From: JAXHUA01 sp034189695
GTDB taxonomy: Bacteria > Chloroflexota > Dehalococcoidia > E44-bin15
NCBI GenBank assembly: GCA_034189695.1
Contig: JAXHUA010000066.1
Span: 1 to 39,198 of the forward strand
Direction: 5' to 3'
DNA length: 39,198 nucleotides
Under the pieces are notes generated by a model. It did not search any database, was not told the DNA's origin, and worked only from the letters and a program-made list of their open reading frames with translations. The position numbers and the translations under genes were made by a program. Below are positions 33,111 through 39,198 of this stretch, piece by piece; the stretch's first letter is position 1, and every line of letters begins with the position of its first letter.

Positions 33111-34004
33111 CTAGGCGTCGGGGCTCTTCGCCTCTTGGCGGGCTATGGAGTCAGCCACCGCCAGGAGGTTGCGGGCCCGGGTGGCTATGGGGATGTCGAT
33201 CAGCTTGCCGTCAAGCGATGTTGAGGCGAAGCCCTGGGCCTCGGCGGCCTCGAACGTCTCGACGACCCTCCTCGCCTGCTCCACTTCCTCGGGAGCCGGG
33301 CTGAAGATACGGTTCATGGGCTCCACCTGGCTGGGGTGAATGATGTACTTGCCGTCATAGCCGAGTCTCCGAGCCAGGTTCGCCTCTCTGACCAGACCTT
33401 CCTCGTCCCTGAAGTTGTTGTACGGCGTGTCGATGGCGGCAACGCCGGCCGCCTTGGCGGCGACGAGCACCATCACTCTGGGATAGAGAAGCTCCTCGCC
33501 TTCGTCGGTTCGTTGCATGCCGGTGTCCAGCGTGAAGTCTTCCGCCCCGAATATGATGCCGATGATTCTGGGTGTGGCGCTGGCGATCTCGAAGGCATTG
33601 ACCACCCCTTTCGCCGTCTCCACCCAGGGGGTGAGCTTGATATGCCCTGCCTCGATTCCTCTTTCGCTCTCCAGGCGCTCGATGATGCTCACCACCCGGT
33701 TCACGTCATGCGCTGAGCCGGGCTTCGGCAGGTTGATGCCGCTGATTCCGGTGGTGACCACCGCCTCGAGGTCGTCCTGTATCAGGCCGCTCGCCAGTGA
33801 GTTGACACGAACGAAGACGCGCTGCGCGCTCTGCGCGAGCGTGGCGATGGAGTCCCGTACGATGGCTCTGGCATTGGCTTTCTCCGCCACGGGTACCGAG
33901 TCTTCGAGGTCGAGCACAAGCACGTCGACTGGCAGGCTGCGTGCCTTCTCTATCATGTTCTGCCGGTTGCCCGGCACCGACAACAGTGTTCGCAGTGCTT
34001 CCAT
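33111..34004 (-). CDS. HpcH/HpaI-family lyase (citrate lyase beta / malyl-CoA lyase-like)
   Basis: A 297-residue TIM-barrel lyase of the citrate lyase beta/HpcH family. It starts LRTLLSVPGNRQNMIEKA, has DLEDSVP at 32-38 (metal/CoA region), TPWVETAKGVVNAFEIA, GIIFGAEDFTLD and KYIIHPSQVEPMNRIFSPA. The family cleaves or forms C-C bonds in 3-hydroxyacyl-CoA compounds such as (S)-citramalyl-CoA or malyl-CoA. Stand-alone copies of this type are often called CitE-like. I chose ATG 34004, after a GGAGGG site; the longer open frame upstream crosses the promoter. It ends about 160 bases before the carboxyltransferase gene on the same strand, which has its own promoter. Confidence 0.9.
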   Translation of the reverse strand: MEALRTLLSVPGNRQNMIEKARSLPVDVLVLDLEDSVPVAEKANARAIVRDSIATLAQSAQRVFVRVNSLASGLIQDDLEAVVTTGISGINLPKPGSAHDVNRVVSIIERLESERGIEAGHIKLTPWVETAKGVVNAFEIASATPRIIGIIFGAEDFTLDTGMQRTDEGEELLYPRVMVLVAAKAAGVAAIDTPYNNFRDEEGLVREANLARRLGYDGKYIIHPSQVEPMNRIFSPAPEEVEQARRVVETFEAAEAQGFASTSLDGKLIDIPIATRARNLLAVADSIARQEAKSPDA

Positions 34005-34022
34005 TCTGCCCTCCATCGGGCT

Positions 34023-34052
34023 AGTATCAGTTCTGCCGTCACTGTGTGTCAA
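34023..34052 (-). promoter_or_regulatory. Promoter of the HpcH-like gene
   Basis: On the minus strand TTGACA (34047-34052), 18 bases, then GATACT (34023-34028). The transcript would start about 12 bases before the start codon, just leaving room for the GGAGGG site. Confidence 0.6.
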
Positions 34053-34078
34053 GTATTCCCAATGACGCACACATCTGC

Positions 34079-34084
34079 TAGAAT
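34079..34084 (+). promoter_or_regulatory. Extended -10 element of the folate operon
   Basis: TGC-TAGAAT ends eight bases before the folP ATG at 34093, and no Shine-Dalgarno sequence lies between. The expected transcript start is one or two bases before the ATG, so translation would be (nearly) leaderless. Confidence 0.5.
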
Positions 34085-34092
34085 CGTCCACT

Positions 34093-34929
34093 ATGAGCGA
34101 CGGCCTGGGCACTACGCGGATCGGGAGCAGGGAGTTCACGTGGGGGGAGCGGACCTACATCATGGGGATCGTGAACCTGACGCCCGACTCCTTTTCGGGC
34201 GATGGGTTGGGAAGCGACCTGGAGGCCGCCCTTGCCCAGGCGCGACGCTTCATTGAGGAGGGCGCTGACATCATCGACGTCGGCGGCGAGTCCACCCGCC
34301 CGGAGTCGAGCACCATATCCGCCGATGAGGAGCTGGCGAGGGTCATTCCCTTCATAGAGAGACTGGCCGGCGAGACGCCCGTACCGATAAGCATCGACAC
34401 TTACCGATCGGACGTGGCCGGGCGAGCGCTTCAGGCGGGCGCGTGCATGGTCAACGACGTCTGGGGCCTGAGGCGGGACCCCGGGCTGGCCGGGGTGGCC
34501 GCTGAGTATGGGGTGCCGCTGGTGGTGACCGCCAACCAGCGGGAGACGACCTACGAGGCGATAGTCCCGGAAGTCATCGCGTTCTTGAAGAACGCCATCG
34601 AACGGGCGGTTGACGCTGGAGTTGCCCGGGAGAATATCATCATCGACCCTGGGATAGGGTTTGGCAAGACGGTGGACGGGAATCTGGAGCTTATCCGACG
34701 CCTGGGCGAGCTCAAGAGCCTGAGAAGGCCGATTCTCCTGGGTACGTCGCGCAAGTCGGTGATAGGATACGTGCTCGACCTGCCCGCGGAGCAGCGGCTC
34801 GAGGGTACGGCGGCCACCGTCGCCATAGGTATTGCCAACGGCGCGGACATGGTGCGCGTGCACGAGGTGTTGCAGATGGCCCGCGTGTCGAGAATGGCCG
34901 ACGCGGTAGTCCGGGGAAGGAAGGACTAG
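34093..34929 (+). CDS. folP: Dihydropteroate synthase
   Basis: A 278-residue dihydropteroate synthase, which joins 6-hydroxymethyl-dihydropterin pyrophosphate to p-aminobenzoate. Family motifs are MGIVNLTPDSFSGDG (24-38), GADIIDVGGESTRP (57-70), SIDTYRSDVA, NDVWGLR, DPGIGFGKT and LLGTSRKSVIG. The usual NVTPDSFSDGG loop here reads NLTPDSFSGDG, a modest change in a loop near the pABA/sulfonamide site. ATG 34093 is supported by the closely placed -10 element and by the N-terminal strand RIGSREFTWGERTYI seen in homologues. The stop is immediately followed by the folK ATG. Confidence 0.95.
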   Translation: MSDGLGTTRIGSREFTWGERTYIMGIVNLTPDSFSGDGLGSDLEAALAQARRFIEEGADIIDVGGESTRPESSTISADEELARVIPFIERLAGETPVPISIDTYRSDVAGRALQAGACMVNDVWGLRRDPGLAGVAAEYGVPLVVTANQRETTYEAIVPEVIAFLKNAIERAVDAGVARENIIIDPGIGFGKTVDGNLELIRRLGELKSLRRPILLGTSRKSVIGYVLDLPAEQRLEGTAATVAIGIANGADMVRVHEVLQMARVSRMADAVVRGRKD

Positions 34930-35421
34930 ATGCACGTCTATCTTGGCCTGGGATCCAACCTCGGTGACCGCAAGGCGAATCTGGAGCGGGCACTCGAGCT
35001 TGCGGGGGAGTGGCTCCGGATAGAGGAGGTCTCCTCGCTCTACGAGACGGTGCCGCTGGGACACGCGGACCAGCCGATGTTCCTCAATGCCGTCTGCCGC
35101 GTCGACACCGACCTGGGTCCTTTTCAGTTGCTGTCGCTGCTGAAGGGAATCGAGACCGCTATGGGGAGGGTGCCCAGCTTCGCCAATGGCCCGCGATGCG
35201 TGGACCTGGACATTCTCTTCTGCGGCGACCTGGTGATGGAGACCCCGGAGCTCACTGTGCCACACCCGCGCATCGCGGAGCGCGCCTTCGTCCTCATCCC
35301 TCTCCTCGAGATAGCGCCGGACCTGGTGCACCCGGCGAGCGGCGAGAGCGTGAGGCAACTTGCCGCCACGGTCGAGGGGCGGGAGGGGGTCAGACTGGCA
35401 GGCCGAGCGGAGGCGGTGTGA
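34930..35421 (+). CDS. folK: 6-hydroxymethyl-dihydropterin pyrophosphokinase
   Basis: A 163-residue HPPK. It begins YLGLGSNLGDRKANLERAL, continues with SSLYETVPLGHADQPMFLNAV, and has the catalytic RCVDLDILF and PHPRIAERAFVLIPLLEIAPDL. It adds pyrophosphate to hydroxymethyl-dihydropterin just before FolP in folate synthesis. It starts directly at the folP stop and overlaps the next gene by one base (TGATG), so all three are one translation-coupled unit. Confidence 0.95.
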   Translation: MHVYLGLGSNLGDRKANLERALELAGEWLRIEEVSSLYETVPLGHADQPMFLNAVCRVDTDLGPFQLLSLLKGIETAMGRVPSFANGPRCVDLDILFCGDLVMETPELTVPHPRIAERAFVLIPLLEIAPDLVHPASGESVRQLAATVEGREGVRLAGRAEAV

Positions 35422-35789
35422 TGTTTGAGGTATCGGTGCGAGAGCACTTCGACGCGGCGCACTACCTGAGGGGCTATCAGGGCAAGTGCGAGAACGTGCA
35501 CGGACACCGGTACGAGGTTGTGGTCACCGTGCGCGCGGAGCGGCTGGACGACATTGGGCTGGCCTGCGACTTCACAGTTATCAAAGGGCATCTGAGGGAG
35601 ATACTGGCACGCTTCGACCACGTATGCCTCAACGATGTGTCGCCTTTCGACGCAACGAACCCCTCCTCCGAGAACATCGCTATAACCATTTGCGAGGAAC
35701 TCAAGAGAAGGGGCCTGCATATCAGCAGCGTACGCGTCTACGAGTCCCCGGATACCTACGTCACCTACACGCCCGACACAACTCCTTAG
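35421..35789 (+). CDS. COG0720 6-pyruvoyl/6-carboxy-tetrahydropterin synthase homologue with CExxHGH motif
   Basis: A 122-residue T-fold protein of the QueD/PTPS family. Zinc ligands are His14, His27 and His29 (HFDAAH, VHGH). The catalytic segment is C23-E-N-V-H-G-H29, combining the Cys of QueD with the Glu of PTPS-III proteins that replace dihydroneopterin aldolase (FolB). Later motifs are DFTVIK, DHVCLND and a C-terminal YESPDTYVTY with the conserved Glu. The ATG at 35421 overlaps the folK stop. No FolB is in this operon, which supports a role in supplying 6-hydroxymethyl-dihydropterin, possibly together with queuosine synthesis. The family is certain; the dual role is inferred from motif and neighbours. 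Confidence 0.9.
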   Translation: MFEVSVREHFDAAHYLRGYQGKCENVHGHRYEVVVTVRAERLDDIGLACDFTVIKGHLREILARFDHVCLNDVSPFDATNPSSENIAITICEELKRRGLHISSVRVYESPDTYVTYTPDTTP

Positions 35790-35792
35790 GCG

Positions 35793-36032
35793 TTAGGCGT
35801 TCGAATCCGAAGCGGGACTGCTTTCCTCTGTGGCCTCAGGTGGCGGCTCGATCTTGGTCACTGCCATGGTCCAGCCAATCCAGAACCCCAGAGCCAGCAT
35901 CCCGAGGAAGCCAATGACTACCGGAATAGCTACTGCCCAGTAGCTCCTTAGCACGATCCCCCACACAAAGGCGGCCCCCGTCACAACAACCAACACGCAA
36001 ATCAGGGCGCCAACTACTCGAGACTTCTGCAT
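35793..36032 (-). CDS. Small two-helix membrane protein of unknown function
   Basis: A 79-residue protein with two hydrophobic segments (about 6-28 and 31-55) joined by a very short loop, then an acidic Pro/Glu/Ser-rich tail (60-79). I do not recognise a family. The ATG at 36032 follows a strong AGGAGGT site. It lies 12 bases downstream of the Trm112-like gene and shares its promoter. It converges with the folate operon, three bases separating the ends. Confidence 0.7.
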   Translation of the reverse strand: MQKSRVVGALICVLVVVTGAAFVWGIVLRSYWAVAIPVVIGFLGMLALGFWIGWTMAVTKIEPPPEATEESSPASDSNA

Positions 36033-36044
36033 GCTACCTCCTGT

Positions 36045-36227
36045 CTATGAATGAAGCTCGGGCGGGAGGAGATTGGGAATCGTTTCCTCGATAGGGTAGG
36101 TGACCGAGCACTTCTCACAAAAGAGAGACCCTTTGATGATCTCCTTGTCGTCCTCCTCCTCCACGGTGAGCTTGAGGGGACCCTTGCAGACTGGGCAGGC
36201 GAGGATCTCCATGAGGTCTCGTTTCAT
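36045..36227 (-). CDS. Trm112-like zinc-ribbon protein
   Basis: A 60-residue protein of the Trm112/UPF0434 (YcaR-like) family. It begins MKRDLMEILACPVCKGPLKL with Cys11/Cys14 and has LFCEKCSVTYPIEETIPNLLPPE with Cys37/Cys40, a likely zinc site. In other organisms such proteins bind and activate methyltransferases or lie beside lipid A or tRNA-modification genes; the bacterial role is poorly defined. The ATG at 36227 follows AAGGAGGG, and a strong promoter is at 36252-36280. Confidence 0.9.
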   Translation of the reverse strand: MKRDLMEILACPVCKGPLKLTVEEEDDKEIIKGSLFCEKCSVTYPIEETIPNLLPPELHS

Positions 36228-36251
36228 CGTCCCTCCTTCTGTTCAGGGCGA

Positions 36252-36280
36252 ATTCTACTTCAATGCCCTTTCAGCGTCAA
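36252..36280 (-). promoter_or_regulatory. Sigma70-type promoter of the Trm112-like gene
   Basis: On the minus strand TTGACG (36275-36280), exactly 17 bases, then TAGAAT (36252-36257). The transcript would start near 36245 and cover both small genes. Confidence 0.7.
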
Positions 36281-36349
36281 CATGGTGCAGTCGTTCGGGG
36301 CGCTGGTAGTGGTTCGTCGCCCCTTATGCGGCCGCTGGCACACACGCGT

Positions 36350-36389
36350 GGGGCGGAGCATCCGCCCCGGTCGTGTCCCGGCGGCCGGG
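36350..36389. repeat. Two adjacent perfect GC-rich hairpins
   Basis: GGGGCGGA-GCA-TCCGCCCC at 36350-36368 (eight-base stem) and CCCGGC-G-GCCGGG at 36377-36389, between two divergent promoters. There is no T tract on either strand, so a terminator is unlikely; protein binding or a palindromic repeat is possible. Confidence 0.6.
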
Positions 36390-36403
36390 CTGTGAGGCTG
36401 AGC

Positions 36404-36433
36404 TTGACACGCCGTTTCAGGCGTCGATAGAAT
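36404..36433 (+). promoter_or_regulatory. Sigma70-type promoter of the nitronate monooxygenase-like gene
   Basis: TTGACA (36404-36409), 18 bases, then TAGAAT (36428-36433), followed by AAGGAGGTG (36442-36450) and ATG 36456. The leader would be about 15 bases, almost all ribosome site. Confidence 0.65.
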
Positions 36434-36455
36434 GCGCACTTAAGGAGGTGGACAC

Positions 36456-37409
36456 ATGAAGAGGACCAGGCTCTGCGACCTGCTGGGGGTAGAGTATCCC
36501 ATAATCCAGGGGGGGATGAACTGGATAGCCAACGCCGAGCTGGCCGCGGCGGTCTCGAACGCGGGGGGGCTCGGTGTGATAAGTCCCACGGCGAGGATGA
36601 AGCTCGAGGACGACCTGGAGCAGAACCTCAGGGATGAGATACGCAAGACTCAGGGCCTTACCGACAGGCCGTTCGCGGTGAACTTCCCGCTGCAGACGCC
36701 GGACGTCGATAAGCTCATTGAGGCCGCGATTGAGCTGGGCGTCAGGGTGGTCACCACCTCGGCCGGCAATCCCGCCCTGTACACCGCTCGTCTCAAGGAA
36801 GCGGGGCTTACGGTGCTCCATGTTGTGGCGTCGGTCCGGCATGCTCAGGGGGCGGAGAAAAGAGGGGTGGATGCGGTGATCGCCGAGGGGTTTGAAGCCG
36901 GTGGTCACAATGGCTTCGATGAGCTGTCCACCTTCGTGCTGGTGCCGCAGGTGGCGGATGCGGTGAGCGTTCCGGTAGTCGCGGCGGGAGGCATAGCCGA
37001 TGCCCGGGGCCTGGTGGCGGCGCTGGCCCTTGGAGCCGATGGGGTGCAGATCGGCACCCGGTTCGTGGCCACGCACGAGTGCGCGGCGCACCAGAACTTC
37101 AAGGACGAAGTCGTCGGGGCCATCGACACGGGAACGGTTATCACCGGCCGGCGGCTCGGTCCGACCAGAGGGCTGAAGAACGAGTTCACTGCGCTGCTCA
37201 CCGAGATGGAGGCGGCGGGGGCCACGCCGGAGGAGCTTCTGGTTACGGTCGGGCTGGGCCGGTCGCGTTCCGGTGAGCTCGACGGCAACACGAAGGACGG
37301 TGAGCTCTACTGCGGCTCCATCGCCGGGATGGTCACGGAGATAGTAGGGGCTGCCGACGTCGTTCGCAGCCTCGTGGAAGGCTACGACAGGGTGGTGGCC
37401 GGACTGTAG
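36456..37409 (+). CDS. Nitronate monooxygenase / FabK-like FMN enzyme
   Basis: A 317-residue FMN-binding TIM barrel of the 2-nitropropane dioxygenase family, which includes nitronate monooxygenases and the enoyl-ACP reductase FabK. Motifs are YPIIQGGMNWIA (14-25), NAGGLGVIS, EGFEAGGHNG (144-153, catalytic His151), VPVVAAGGIADARGLVAALALGADGVQIGTRF (172-203, phosphate-binding glycines). Length and motifs fit both activities, and no fatty-acid genes are adjacent to decide. It has its own strong promoter and ribosome site and is probably monocistronic, ending at the hairpin-rich block. Confidence 0.9.
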   Translation: MKRTRLCDLLGVEYPIIQGGMNWIANAELAAAVSNAGGLGVISPTARMKLEDDLEQNLRDEIRKTQGLTDRPFAVNFPLQTPDVDKLIEAAIELGVRVVTTSAGNPALYTARLKEAGLTVLHVVASVRHAQGAEKRGVDAVIAEGFEAGGHNGFDELSTFVLVPQVADAVSVPVVAAGGIADARGLVAALALGADGVQIGTRFVATHECAAHQNFKDEVVGAIDTGTVITGRRLGPTRGLKNEFTALLTEMEAAGATPEELLVTVGLGRSRSGELDGNTKDGELYCGSIAGMVTEIVGAADVVRSLVEGYDRVVAGL

Positions 37410-37620
37410 GGGACTGGGAACAGTCCACCCTCACCCTAGCCCTCTCCCCACCATAGGCGGATCTTCGACCGTCAAGGGAGAGGGTTCTTTCGCACTTGCT
37501 GCCGCGCATACGACGGGGTGTCCGCGGGAGAAGCACCGGGTGCTCCCTCCCCTGGAGGGAGGGAGTTAGAGGGAGGGGGAACCCCCCTCTCGCGGGGGTC
37601 TGGGGGTGTCCCCCAGGTCA
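37410..37620. repeat. Hairpin-rich intergenic repeat block between convergent genes
   Basis: It contains, in order: GGACTG-GGAA-CAGTCC (37411-37426); CCCTCTCCC (37440-37448) paired with GGGAGAGGG (37476-37484), the latter followed by TTCTTT; CTCCCTCC paired with GGAGGGAG (37543-37561, three-base loop); CCCCC/GGGGG (about 37582-37598); and CTGGGGG-TGT-CCCCCAG (37600-37616). No gene is supported. The CCCTCTCCC...GGGAGAGGG arrangement resembles dispersed palindromic repeats common between bacterial genes. It may end transcription from both sides. Confidence 0.7.
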
Positions 37621-37649
37621 GAGAAGGGCGGGCGGGTGGGTGGGTGACA

Positions 37650-38876
37650 CTAGAGGTCGTCGGCCCTGGCCTGGTCGATGAGCCTCTCCCCATACTCCAT
37701 GAGCAGCTTCACGCGCTCCTCGGGCAGGTCCTTGCCTTTGAGGAAAAGCTCAAGCGCCTCAATAGGCGTCATGGTCTCGGCGGTGAGGCCGGCGAGCCGG
37801 GGACGGCTCTCGCGCTCCACGTCGCGGGCGACGGCGGCGACCGTGTGGGCGTCCTTGAGGGCCCGGCGTATCTCGGCCTCATCGAGCATGGGCTCCAGCC
37901 GTTCCGAGATGGCGATCTGCACCCTCACGACGGCATCGGTCACGTCATGTCTGGCGATTGCATCAAGCACGGCCTGGGTGGGGTCGGGCTCAAGAGGGGC
38001 GACGTCGACCCTGATGGTGACGAAGCGCCGCGCCTGCACCGGCTCGAAATGGTACGAGACGTCCCTGTCGGGGCCTATGTCGACGACATAGAACCCCTTC
38101 TCGTCCCGCTCCTCACTGAAGTCGATGCGCTCCAGGCTGCCGGCATAGACCGCCGGCGGGCTCTCGCCAAGCACCTGGGCCCGGTGCATGTGGCCCAGGG
38201 CGACGTAGGCGAACGCGGGGTTGGCCACGTTGCTGCGGAGCAGCATGGGGTCGTGGCCGACGGTCATGCTTCTCTCCGAGGCGGTCTGGGCGCCGTGGAC
38301 GAAGACGTGCGCCGCCAGTATGGCGGGCACGGAGGGGTCCAGGCCGGCCGCCTCCTCGGCGATACGCTCGGTGAGAATGCGCTCCACCGTCTCGTTGATC
38401 TGGTCCAGAGTGAGGTTCTTGGTGTCGTCCTTGCTGAGCAGGGCGCCGCGCCGCGCCCACGGCAGGGCGACTATCTGGAGCGGCCCCGCCTTCGTCTCGA
38501 TGCGGTGCGTGCCGGGGCGGTTGGCCACGGTGACGTTGGGTATGGCCAGGGTCTGGAATATCTCGATGCTGGTGGCGCGGCCGATGGCGTTGGGCAGGTC
38601 ATGGTTGCCGATGAGAAGGAACACCGGGATGTTGTTGGAGGCGAGGCGCCATATGCGGCGGGCGAACTCGCGCTGGTGGGTCTGCGAGGGCTCGCGGCTC
38701 TTGTAGGCGTCGCCGCAGAAGAGGACCAGGTCCACCTCGTTGTTGAGCGCGTACTCCACCACCTCGTCGAAGGCCGAGAGGAAATCGCCCAGGCGGGTCG
38801 ACAGCCCGGTCTGGGGGTCGATACGCCCGTAGGTCTCCACCCCCAGGTGCAGGTCGGCGAAGTGAAGAATTCTCAT
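37650..38876 (-). CDS. sbcD: DNA repair exonuclease SbcD (Mre11-like)
   Basis: A 408-residue metallophosphoesterase nuclease. The phosphoesterase motifs are ADLHLG (Asp8, His10), LFCGDAY, LIGNHDLP, AAHVFVHG and ALGHMHR, all in Mre11/SbcD order, followed by the capping domain. With SbcC it processes DNA ends and hairpins. No SbcC gene follows; the next gene downstream is convergent. I chose ATG 38876 (MRILHFADLHLG); the open frame to 38972 encodes translated repeat sequence, not SbcD. The ribosome site is weak. Confidence 0.93.
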   Translation of the reverse strand: MRILHFADLHLGVETYGRIDPQTGLSTRLGDFLSAFDEVVEYALNNEVDLVLFCGDAYKSREPSQTHQREFARRIWRLASNNIPVFLLIGNHDLPNAIGRATSIEIFQTLAIPNVTVANRPGTHRIETKAGPLQIVALPWARRGALLSKDDTKNLTLDQINETVERILTERIAEEAAGLDPSVPAILAAHVFVHGAQTASERSMTVGHDPMLLRSNVANPAFAYVALGHMHRAQVLGESPPAVYAGSLERIDFSEERDEKGFYVVDIGPDRDVSYHFEPVQARRFVTIRVDVAPLEPDPTQAVLDAIARHDVTDAVVRVQIAISERLEPMLDEAEIRRALKDAHTVAAVARDVERESRPRLAGLTAETMTPIEALELFLKGKDLPEERVKLLMEYGERLIDQARADDL

Positions 38877-38904
38877 ACGTTCAGCCTGGCTCAGCCCGTT
38901 CGCC

Positions 38905-38995
38905 CGCATGTCATTCTGACCGAAGCGAAGAATCTCCGCGTTGTGCCTGCCGAAGGCGCTGTGTAGCGTCACCTCGCGCCGGATTCTTCGTCGCT
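38905..38995. repeat. Short dispersed-type repeat with inverted GAAGAATC/GATTCTTC arms
   Basis: At 38911-38937 the plus strand carries TCATTCTGAC and CGAAGCGAAGAATC; at 38981-38996 it carries GGATTCTTCGTCGCTC, an inverted relative. The first arm resembles a small intergenic repeat I recall from Chloroflexota and other genomes. It separates the sbcD start from the DUF167 gene, and the second arm encodes that protein's last residues. Confidence 0.45.
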
Positions 38996-39198
38996 CGGCT
39001 CCCCGGGACCACTGAATAGGGTGCCCTGCGTCTCGGTTGTGGCCGTGAGGCTATCAGAGCCTGGTTTCGAAGACGCGGCTGCCAACCGCCGCAGCACCTC
39101 GGCCTGGCTCAGCCCCTTGATGGCGATGAGCTTCCTCCGGCTGGTGGCCCCTTTCTCGATGGTGATGCTGCCCTTGCTCACGCCAAGCAGCTTGCTCA
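38969..39198 (-). CDS. DUF167/YggU (UPF0235)-like protein, partial (5' end beyond the window)
   Basis: The reading frame is open from the right edge to TGA at 38969. Visible residues from the edge begin SKLLGVSKGSITIEKGATSR and continue RKLIAIKGLS. They match the C-terminal signature of the DUF167 family (LLGV.KS.V.I..G..SR.K.V.I.G). After it, about 40 extra residues form a low-complexity tail ending GEPSDEESGAR. The N-terminal half lies outside the window. The family's function is not established. A GTG at 39181 is in frame, but starting there would cut the domain. Confidence 0.75.
   Translation of the reverse strand, partial: SKLLGVSKGSITIEKGATSRRKLIAIKGLSQAEVLRRLAAASSKPGSDSLTATTETQGTLFSGPGEPSDEESGAR

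Noticed and set aside
37518..38966. A 482-codon plus-strand open frame antisense to sbcD.
   Set aside because: It mirrors the GC-rich third-position pattern of sbcD, begins inside the hairpin repeat block and has no family motifs, whereas the minus-strand frame is a clear SbcD.
1..39198. CRISPR arrays, transposases, phage genes, tRNA or rRNA genes.
   Set aside because: No regularly spaced repeats, no transposase- or integrase-like protein, and no recognisable tRNA or rRNA sequence was found by eye; a tRNA-specific search was not possible here.

Overview
The window reads as chromosome of a strictly anaerobic, high-GC bacterium. Gene density is high, Shine-Dalgarno sites are classical (AAGGAGG), and good sigma70-type promoters are visible. 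The gene set is heavy in heterodisulfide-reductase (Hdr) modules, carboxyl-CoA chemistry and GT4 glycosyltransferases. Together with a short intergenic repeat that I recall from Chloroflexota genomes, this suggests Chloroflexota, probably Dehalococcoidia-like. That placement is inference; there is no rRNA or other marker here. I saw no phage, insertion sequence or CRISPR array.

Layout. (1) 53-7486, plus strand: a biotin-dependent, probably Na+-translocating acyl-CoA decarboxylase (carboxyltransferase, OadG-like anchor, biotin carrier, OadB-like membrane subunit). Two tandem crotonase-fold proteins without the hydratase glutamates follow, then a 79-residue unknown protein and a radical SAM-PDZ-DUF512-like protein that shares a repeated motif with it. 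(2) 7483-10982: housekeeping genes (YchF GTPase, DNA polymerase III delta, a PHP phosphoesterase, a Nudix hydrolase), partly in convergent pairs with overlapping stop codons. (3) 10999-16840: a promoter followed by NAD kinase, a GNAT acetyltransferase, an ADP-ribose-pyrophosphatase-like Nudix protein, and a glycosyltransferase / methyltransferase / glycosyltransferase set, with a convergent second methyltransferase.

(4) 16922-30441, minus strand: an eleven-gene, 13.5 kb, almost gapless operon, the most striking part of the window. In transcription order it is HdrC2, HdrB2, HdrA (575 aa), HdrA (652 aa), a tandem HdrA-HdrA fusion (1005 aa), MvhD, an FrhB/FdhB-like iron-sulfur subunit, HdrC1, HdrB1, an SdhB/FrdB-like iron-sulfur protein and an SdhA/FrdA-like flavoprotein. 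It encodes four HdrA-type flavin modules, two HdrBC pairs and a soluble fumarate-reductase-like pair. I infer a cytoplasmic electron-bifurcating or electron-confurcating assembly that couples a low-potential carrier and a pyridine-nucleotide or F420-type carrier to a thiol/disulfide or fumarate-like acceptor. No hydrogenase or formate dehydrogenase catalytic subunit is in the window. A strong minus-strand promoter lies about 0.8 kb upstream of the first gene, leaving a long structured leader with no convincing gene.

(5) 31398-39198: a second, canonical acyl-CoA carboxyltransferase; an HpcH/HpaI (citrate-lyase-beta-like) lyase; a folate operon FolP-FolK-COG0720 whose last member carries CExxHGH, the signature of bifunctional QueD/dihydroneopterin-aldolase-bypass enzymes; a small membrane protein and a Trm112-like protein; an FMN nitronate monooxygenase/FabK-like enzyme; a hairpin-rich intergenic block; an SbcD nuclease; and a partial DUF167/YggU protein cut by the right edge.
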